DNA of 64,000 bases from Streptomyces albus subsp. albus (GTDB lineage: Bacteria > Actinomycetota > Actinomycetes > Streptomycetales > Streptomycetaceae): positions 186,001 through 250,000 of the forward strand of contig NZ_JODR01000003.1 in the NCBI RefSeq assembly GCF_000725885.1, written 5' to 3'. Of this stretch, positions 58,781 through 64,000 are shown piece after piece; position 1 is the stretch's first letter, and every line of letters begins with the position of its first letter. The position numbers and the translations under genes are program-made. The notes below the pieces were generated by a model that did not search any database, was not told where the DNA came from, and was given only the letters and a program-made list of their open reading frames with translations.

Positions 58781-59413
58781 GATCCGCTCCTGTCGTCGTG
58801 TGGGGCGGCGGACGTCTGACCTCGGGGGACGAGTGCTGCGTCCGCCGCTTGACCACAACATTAGGCACGGGCGTGCCGGGCTGCGTCATGCGCGCGTACC
58901 GACTCGGGGGCCTCCCGCAGGATGACGTGGGACAGCGCGGACTACTCCCCAGGGTGGACGTCCGTCCGGCTTTCCCCGGGTCTTCCCCCAGGGGGCACCG
59001 GAACGGTCCGCTCCGGGTGAGTTCGCTCACTCCGCCGGGGCGCGCGCCCCGTTGCCGGACGGCGTCGCGGGCGAGGACGGGCGGTGCCGTCCGGCTGCCG
59101 GACGGTGCGGTCGGGGGCCGGGGCCCGGTACGGGTCGCCGTCCGTCGCCCCGTCAATCCCCGCCGGTGACAGGAGCCTTGGGGGCGGCAACAGGGGGCGC
59201 GCGGGTGCGTGGGCCCGGCGCGTTGTGCCGATTTCCCGTCGTCTCGAGTGCGCTGACATTCCGTCTGGCGCGGCGTGCGCGGCCTATCGTCGGCTCGTGG
59301 CGGCAGTCCGTAAGCTGTGGTCGTCAGACGGACCGGTCAGCGGGTGGGGCAGTCCCCGCCGGGCGCCGGAGGTGGGGCACTCACCCACCGGACACCGGAG
59401 GTAGGGAACGGAC
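58781..59413. other. 633-base divergent intergenic region, no gene found
   Basis: Between the small membrane gene and the kinase. Open frames here are Arg/Pro-rich and lack ribosome binding sites, so I do not call any. At 58864-58877 there is a 14-base palindrome GGCACGGGCGTGCC, which could be an operator, but no matching regulator is known to me. No convincing promoter could be chosen for the kinase. Confidence 0.5.
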
Positions 59414-60910
59414 ATGGCGATGATGCGGCTCCGACGCGAGGACCCGCGAGTCGTCGGCTCGTTCAGGCTCCACCGCCGCCTGGGCGCCGGGGGCATGGGA
59501 GTGGTCTACCTCGGTTCCGACCGGCGCGGACAGCGGGTGGCCCTCAAGGTGATCCGGCCGGATCTCGCCGAGGACCAGGAGTTCCGCTCCCGTTTCGCCC
59601 GCGAGGTGTCGGCCGCGCGGCGGATCCGGGGCGGCTGCACCGCGCGGCTGGTCGCCGCCGATCTGGAGGCGGACCGGCCCTGGTTCGCCACGCAGTACGT
59701 GCCCGGACCCTCGCTGCACGACAAGGTGAACGAGGAGGGGCCGCTGCCCGCCGCTCAGGTCGCCTCGATCGGCGCGGCCCTCGCCGAGGGCCTGGTGGCC
59801 GTGCACGAGGCGGGGGTCGTGCACCGTGACCTGAAACCGTCGAACATCCTGCTGTCGCCCAAAGGGCCGCGCATCATCGACTTCGGCATCGCGTGGGCGA
59901 CCGGCGCGAGCACCCTCACCCACGTGGGCACCGCCGTCGGCTCGCCCGGCTATCTGGCGCCCGAGCAGGTGCGGGGTGCGGCGGTCACCCCCGCCACGGA
60001 CGTGTTCGCGCTGGGCGCCACGCTGGCGTACGCCGCGACTGCCGACTCCCCCTTCGGGCAGGGGAGTTCGGATGTGATGCTCTACCGGGTGGTGCACGAG
60101 GAGCCGCAGCTCGACACCGTGCACGCGGCGCTGGCACCGCTCATCCGTGCCTGCCTGGTCAAGTCCCCGGAGGACCGGCCCAGCACGCTCCAGCTGTCCC
60201 TGCGGCTCAAGGAGATCGCGGCGCGCGAGGCGCGGGGCCTTCCGGACGGCGGCGAGGGCGCGGTCACGCTCGGCCGGGGCCGGGGTCCTGCGGGGGGCCG
60301 GACGGGAGAGCGCTCCGGTGCCGGCCCGCGCCCTGCGGCCGGCAGCCGTCGCGAACCGCTCTCAGGGCAGCGCCGGGCCCGTGACCACGCACAGCAGCGC
60401 ACCCAGCCGGACGGTACGGGACGCGAGCGGGAGGGCGCGGCGAGCGCGCCCCGCGCCTCGACGCCGCGTACGCCCCGCTCGGCGCCGCCGCACTCGGGCC
60501 GCACGCCGCGCCCTTCCCGGGTACCGAGAGAGGGACGGGAGGGCCGTGACGTACGGGAGAGCGGGTACGCCTCCGGGAACGGCTCGCGTCCGAGTGCCGA
60601 ACGCGCCGCCCGGCGCACCGCCGGGCCGCCCCAGCCCCGCGGCGGTGAACGGTCCGGGAGCGGGCGGCCCGCAGCGGGCCGTTCCGGTCCCCCGCGCCCG
60701 GCGCGCGGTGAGGGCGGCCGGCCACGGGCGGGGCTCAGCCCGGCGGCCCGCAAACGGCGGCTGCTGCGGCAGCGGCTGATCGTGTTCGTGACGGTGACAC
60801 TGCTGGTGGCGCTCGGCATCGCCGCTGCCCAGGGCTGCGAGGGGCCCTCCCGCGGCCTCGGCCGGATGACGGAACGCGTGCCGGTGCACTCCTCCTCCTA
60901 CGACGGCTGA
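59414..60910 (+). CDS. Membrane Ser/Thr protein kinase (PknB-like), very short exterior
   Basis: 498 residues, ATG after GGAGGTAGGG. The Hanks-type kinase domain is at about 14-275: Gly loop LGAGGMGVVYLG, K45, HRDLKPSN (D139), DFG at 156-158 and the APEQ motif. Residues about 275-445 form a disordered Arg/Gly/Pro/Ser juxtamembrane linker. One membrane helix (LIVFVTVTLLVALGIAAA) is followed by only about 28 outer residues with no PASTA or other sensor domain, so sensing may depend on partners. Monocistronic. Confidence 0.92.
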   Translation: MAMMRLRREDPRVVGSFRLHRRLGAGGMGVVYLGSDRRGQRVALKVIRPDLAEDQEFRSRFAREVSAARRIRGGCTARLVAADLEADRPWFATQYVPGPSLHDKVNEEGPLPAAQVASIGAALAEGLVAVHEAGVVHRDLKPSNILLSPKGPRIIDFGIAWATGASTLTHVGTAVGSPGYLAPEQVRGAAVTPATDVFALGATLAYAATADSPFGQGSSDVMLYRVVHEEPQLDTVHAALAPLIRACLVKSPEDRPSTLQLSLRLKEIAAREARGLPDGGEGAVTLGRGRGPAGGRTGERSGAGPRPAAGSRREPLSGQRRARDHAQQRTQPDGTGREREGAASAPRASTPRTPRSAPPHSGRTPRPSRVPREGREGRDVRESGYASGNGSRPSAERAARRTAGPPQPRGGERSGSGRPAAGRSGPPRPARGEGGRPRAGLSPAARKRRLLRQRLIVFVTVTLLVALGIAAAQGCEGPSRGLGRMTERVPVHSSSYDG

Positions 60911-61022
60911 GTCCCGGCCGCTCGCTGCGGCCCGGGGCCGCTGGGGGCGGCCCGTCGGTGCGCCCGGAGCGGAGTGCGCCGGGACCGTCCGGGGCCCGTC
61001 CTCTCCCGTGGAGCGCCCGCGA

Positions 61023-61040
61023 GGCGGCCACCGGGCCGCC
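61023..61040. terminator. Possible convergent terminator, kinase / SpoU gene
   Basis: GGCGGCC (61023-61029) pairs with GGCCGCC (61034-61040), four-base loop, between the two convergent stop codons. Confidence 0.4.
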
Positions 61041-61088
61041 GCGGCGCGCGGGGGGCCTGCGCGGCGGACCGCGGGATGGTGCGTCGGG

Positions 61089-61952
61089 TCAGCGGGTCAC
61101 CGCGTAGAACGCGACGGCTGCTGCCGCGCCGACGTTGAGCGAGTCGACCCCGTGGGCCATCGGGATGCGGACCCACTCGTCGGCGGCGCGCAGGGCGCGG
61201 GCGGTCAGCCCGTCACCCTCCGCGCCGAGCATCAGGGCGGTGCGCCGCTCGCCGCCGGTGGGCACGGTGTCGAGGGGCACGGCCTTCTCGTCGGGGGTGA
61301 GCGCGAGCAGTTGGAAGCCCGCGTCCCGCACCGTCTCCAGCCCGCGCGGCCAGTCGGGCAGACGGGCGTAGGGAACGGCGAAGACCGCCCCCATCGAGAC
61401 CTTCACCGAGCGGCGGTAGAGGGGGTCGGCACAGTCGGGTGACAGCAGGACGGCGTCCATGCCCAGGGCCGCGGCGCTGCGGAAGATGGCGCCGATGTTG
61501 GTGTGGTCGTTGACCGCCTCCATGATCGCCACCCGGCGTGCGGCGGCCAGCAGTTCCGCGGCGTCGGGCAGGGGTTTGCGCTGCATGGAGGCGAGGGCGC
61601 CGCGGTGGACGTGGTAGCCGGTGACGCGCTCGGCCAGCTCCGGGCTGACGGCGTAGACGGGTGCGGGCACCTCGTCGATCACGTCGCGCATCACATCCAG
61701 CCACTTGGCGGACAGCAGCATCGAGCGCATCTCGTACCCGGCCTGCCGGGCCCGGCGGATGACCTTCTCGCCCTCGGCGATGAACAGTCCTTCGGCGGGC
61801 TCACGCCTGCGGCGCAGTTCGACGTCGGTCAGGCCCGTGTAGTCGCTCAGCCGCGGGTCGTCGGGGTCGTCGACGGTGACGATCCCGCCGGCCGGTGCCG
61901 TGCGCGGCCTTCCGGACGGGGGCGGGGCGGATGCAGAGGATGGGGTAGCCAC
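61089..61952 (-). CDS. TrmH/SpoU-family RNA 2'-O-methyltransferase
   Basis: 287 residues, GTG start. SPOUT knot motifs: motif 1 NDHTNIGAIFRSAAALG, motif 2 LMLGAEGDGLT, motif 3 IPMAHGVDSLNVGAAAAVAFY. The N-terminal substrate-binding domain begins at DDPRLSDYTGLTDVELRRRREP. It methylates ribose in rRNA or tRNA; the exact site is not predictable. Convergent with the kinase gene. Frame upstream of codon 20 is variable, so the true start could be later. Confidence 0.88.
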   Translation of the reverse strand: MATPSSASAPPPSGRPRTAPAGGIVTVDDPDDPRLSDYTGLTDVELRRRREPAEGLFIAEGEKVIRRARQAGYEMRSMLLSAKWLDVMRDVIDEVPAPVYAVSPELAERVTGYHVHRGALASMQRKPLPDAAELLAAARRVAIMEAVNDHTNIGAIFRSAAALGMDAVLLSPDCADPLYRRSVKVSMGAVFAVPYARLPDWPRGLETVRDAGFQLLALTPDEKAVPLDTVPTGGERRTALMLGAEGDGLTARALRAADEWVRIPMAHGVDSLNVGAAAAVAFYAVTR

Positions 61953-62035
61953 GGGCCGATACTGCCTTGTCGTGCTCGAAGTGCCAATGCGTTGCTACCG
62001 ACGCGTAGGGGCCGGAGCGCTCGGGGACCGGAGCG

Positions 62036-63292
62036 TCACTCCGCGTCGTCCTGCCGGGGGTTGACGGCCACCACGTCGCCGATCACCACCACGGCGGGCG
62101 GGCGCACCCCCTCGGCCGCGGCCCGGTCCGCGACAGTGGCCAGCGTGGCGTCCACCCGGCGCTCGGTGGCCATGGTGCCCTCCTGTACGACGGCGACCGG
62201 GGTGTCGTCGGGGCGGCCGTGCGCGCGCAGGGTCGCCGCGATGGCGCCCAGGTTCTCCACGGCCATCAGCAGCACCAGGGTGCCGCGCAGCCGGGCCAGG
62301 GCGGGCCAGTCCACCAGCGACCGCGGATCGTCGGGGGCCACATGGCCGCTGACCACCGTGAACTCGTGGGCCACACCCCGGTGCGTGACGGGGATGCCGG
62401 CCGAGCCCGGCACGCTGATGGAGCTGGAGATGCCCGGCACCACCGTGACCTCGATGCCCTCGGCCGCCAGCTGCTGGGCCTCCTCCATGCCCCGCCCGAA
62501 GACGAACGGGTCACCGCCCTTGAGCCGCACCACGGACCTGCCGGCCTTGGCGTGCTCGACCAGCACCGCGTTGATGGCCTCCTGCGCCATCGCCCGGCCG
62601 TAGGGGATCTTCGCCGCATCGATGACCTCGACGTGCGGCGGGAGTTCGGCCAGCAGATCGCGCGGGCCGAGCCGGTCGGCGACGACCACGTCCGCCTGCG
62701 CCAGCAGCCGCCGCCCGCGCACGGTGATCAGATCCGGGTCGCCCGGCCCCCCGCCGACGAGCGCGACGCCCGCCCTGCGGGGCCCGTGCGCGCCGGCCGC
62801 CAGAGAGCCGTCGCCGAGCCGCGCGACGATGGCGTCACGTATCGCCGCCGCGCGGCGCGGGTCGCGCCCGGCCGCCCCGTGCACCCCGCTGGTGAGGACG
62901 GCGACCGTGATGCCGTCGCTGCGGCCGGTCGCCGGGGTCCAGGCGGTGCCCTCGTCCGCGTCGTCCGCCCGTACGCACCACACCCGGCGGGCCTCCGCCT
63001 CGGCGGTGACCGCCGCGTTGACGGCGGGGTCGTCGGTGGCCGCGATGGCGTACCAGGCGTCCGCCAGATCGCCCTCCCGCCAGACCCGGCGCTCCCAGGT
63101 GATCTCACCGCCGGCCGCCATCGCCTCCACGGACGGCGTGACCCGGGGCGCGACCAGGGTGACCTCGGCGCCGGCCGCCAGCAGCGCGGGCAGCCGGCGC
63201 TGTGCGACGGTGCCACCGCCCACCAGCACGACGCGGCGCCCGGCCAGGCGGAGTCCTACGGGGTAGGCGGGGGTGGCGGAGGTTTCCGGCAT
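62036..63292 (-). CDS. cobA: Siroheme synthase: precorrin-2 dehydrogenase plus uroporphyrinogen-III C-methyltransferase
   Basis: 418 residues from ATG 63292 (an ATG four codons earlier is possible). N-terminal Rossmann domain GRRVVLVGGGTVAQRRLPALL (CysG-B-like) to about 150, then SUMT: VALVGGGPGDPDLITVRG, VVRLKGGDPFVFGRG, and AIAATL plus PVAVVQEGTMATERRV. It makes precorrin-2 and then sirohydrochlorin, feeding siroheme and cobamide synthesis; cobT lies directly upstream. A separate ferrochelatase domain is not present. Confidence 0.9.
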   Translation of the reverse strand: MPETSATPAYPVGLRLAGRRVVLVGGGTVAQRRLPALLAAGAEVTLVAPRVTPSVEAMAAGGEITWERRVWREGDLADAWYAIAATDDPAVNAAVTAEAEARRVWCVRADDADEGTAWTPATGRSDGITVAVLTSGVHGAAGRDPRRAAAIRDAIVARLGDGSLAAGAHGPRRAGVALVGGGPGDPDLITVRGRRLLAQADVVVADRLGPRDLLAELPPHVEVIDAAKIPYGRAMAQEAINAVLVEHAKAGRSVVRLKGGDPFVFGRGMEEAQQLAAEGIEVTVVPGISSSISVPGSAGIPVTHRGVAHEFTVVSGHVAPDDPRSLVDWPALARLRGTLVLLMAVENLGAIAATLRAHGRPDDTPVAVVQEGTMATERRVDATLATVADRAAAEGVRPPAVVVIGDVVAVNPRQDDAE

Positions 63293-63464
63293 CGGGGACG
63301 GCATCCTTCTCGGGGTGGAACCGGCTCGCGGCACAGCCGGCGACGACGCCGCTGCGGCGGTGGAGCGGCCGGGGACGGTGGGGACGGGGAACGGTGGGGA
63401 CAGCTTAGGCGGGGGGCGACCGTACGGGCTGTTCCGCAGGTCACGCAGGGCCCGCGATACGGAA

Positions 63465-63499
63465 GGGCAGGCGCTCCCCATGCCGGTGAGCGCCTGCCC
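63465..63499 (-). terminator. cobT terminator
   Basis: Twelve-base perfect stem GGGCAGGCGCTC (63465-63476) with GAGCGCCTGCCC (63488-63499), 37 bases after the cobT stop. It separates cobT from the siroheme synthase gene. Confidence 0.8.
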
Positions 63500-63535
63500 C
63501 CAGGTCGCGCGATCGCCCCGAGATGTACGGGCCGC

Positions 63536-64000
63536 TCAGCCCTTCTCGGTGACGCCCGCGGCGTCGAACGTGGCGACCTCGTGCATGGCGCGGGCGGCGC
63601 TCTGCACCATGGGCAGCGCGAGCAGCGCACCCGTGCCCTCGCCCAGCCGCAGGTCGAGATCCACCAGCGGGCGCAGCCCCAGCTTCGTGAGCGCGGCGAC
63701 ATGGCCCGGCTCCGCACTGCGGTGGCCCGCGATGCACGCGGCGAGCGCCTCGGGCGCCACCGCGCGGGCCACCAGGGCGGCGGCCCCGGCACTCACCCCG
63801 TCGAGGATGACCGGCGTACGCAGCGACGCCGCACCGAGGATCAGCCCGACCATCGCCGCGTGCTCCAGCCCGCCGAACGCCGCCAGCATGCCGAACGGGT
63901 CGGCCGCGTCCGGCTGGTGCAGCTCCAGCGCCCGGCGGACCACCTCGATCTTGCGGGCGTGCGTCTCGTCGTTGATGCCGGTGCCCCGCCCGGTCACCTC
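63536..64000 (-). CDS. cobT: Nicotinate-nucleotide-dimethylbenzimidazole phosphoribosyltransferase CobT, N-terminus outside window
   Basis: The last 155 residues or so are visible and the frame stays open to the window edge. The C-terminal domain shows GINDETHARKIEVV, DPFGMLAAFGGLEHAAMVGLILGAA, PVILDGVSAGAAALVA and the DLDLRLGEGTGALLALP segment; in the family the catalytic Glu (E317 in Salmonella) is in this LGEGTGA loop. The enzyme makes alpha-ribazole phosphate for the cobalamin lower ligand. Its own terminator follows. Confidence 0.93.
   Translation of the reverse strand, partial: EVTGRGTGINDETHARKIEVVRRALELHQPDAADPFGMLAAFGGLEHAAMVGLILGAASLRTPVILDGVSAGAAALVARAVAPEALAACIAGHRSAEPGHVAALTKLGLRPLVDLDLRLGEGTGALLALPMVQSAARAMHEVATFDAAGVTEKG

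Noticed and set aside
58942..59259. Possible small gene in the kinase upstream region
   Set aside because: Arg/Pro-rich composition, no ribosome binding site, no recognisable domain.

Overview
The window is very GC-rich, has GTG/TTG starts mixed with ATG, and carries BldD, SsgB and a run of housekeeping genes in an order I know from Streptomyces. Much of it (nusB-efp-M24 peptidase-aroBKC, aroE-mltG-ruvX-alaS, hisS-MBL-PPIase-relA-apt-secFD-yajC, ruvBAC-yebC-pdxTS, pimA-acyltransferase-pgsA, HIT-thrS) also follows the order seen in Mycobacterium tuberculosis. I read it as a chromosomal core segment of a Streptomyces or close relative. I see no insertion sequence, prophage, CRISPR array or biosynthetic cluster.

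Layout. 1-3.4 kb: end of the pyrimidine operon on the minus strand (pyrR-pyrB-pyrC and a cut-off membrane gene), with a PyrR-binding RNA loop next to the pyrR ribosome binding site. 3.4-4.1 kb: bldD on the plus strand with two adjacent BldD boxes on its own promoter. 4.1-17.6 kb: a long minus-strand block with nusB, efp, a degenerate M24 peptidase, a P-loop protein, the shikimate genes aroB/K/C/E, mltG, ruvX, alaS and two membrane-associated small genes, many of them overlapping by 1 or 4 bases. 17.9-19.4 kb: rpsD and a divergent HugZ-like (split barrel + DUF2470) gene, sharing a strong DmdR/IdeR-type iron box. 19.4-29.6 kb: rarA, a VKOR, hisS, an MBL hydrolase, then plus-strand cyclophilin and DUF349 genes, then relA and apt. 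29.6-36.7 kb: secF, secD, yajC, ruvB, ruvA, ruvC and yebC. 36.7-42 kb: pdxT, pdxS, a LemA-like gene and the phosphatidylinositol mannoside genes. 42.2-46.3 kb: two plus-strand genes (an EF-G-like GTPase and a large membrane protein of unknown function) that sit inside an otherwise minus-strand conserved block. 46.3-49.5 kb: HIT hydrolase, thrS and two tRNA-Val(CAC) genes. 49.5-54.4 kb: less conserved genes around ssgB, including a CGNR zinc-finger regulator and a small protein that looks like a minimal CHAT/caspase-like fold. 54.4-57 kb: pabC-pabB and a five-tRNA operon (Gly, Cys, three Val). 57-64 kb: a zinc-ribbon protein, an APH-like protein, a membrane Ser/Thr kinase, a SpoU methyltransferase, siroheme synthase and the start of cobT.

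Functionally the window joins nucleotide, aromatic, folate, PLP, siroheme and cobamide synthesis to translation (tRNA synthetases, tRNAs, EF-P, EF-G-like, S4), recombination (RuvABC, RarA), Sec export and stringent response. It also holds two developmental regulators, BldD and SsgB. The most notable observations are the iron box between rpsD and the HugZ-like gene, the PyrR RNA element, the CHAT-like protein, the catalytically degenerate M24 protein, the repeat-rich cytoplasmic tail of MltG, and the divergent GTPase inserted next to pgsA.
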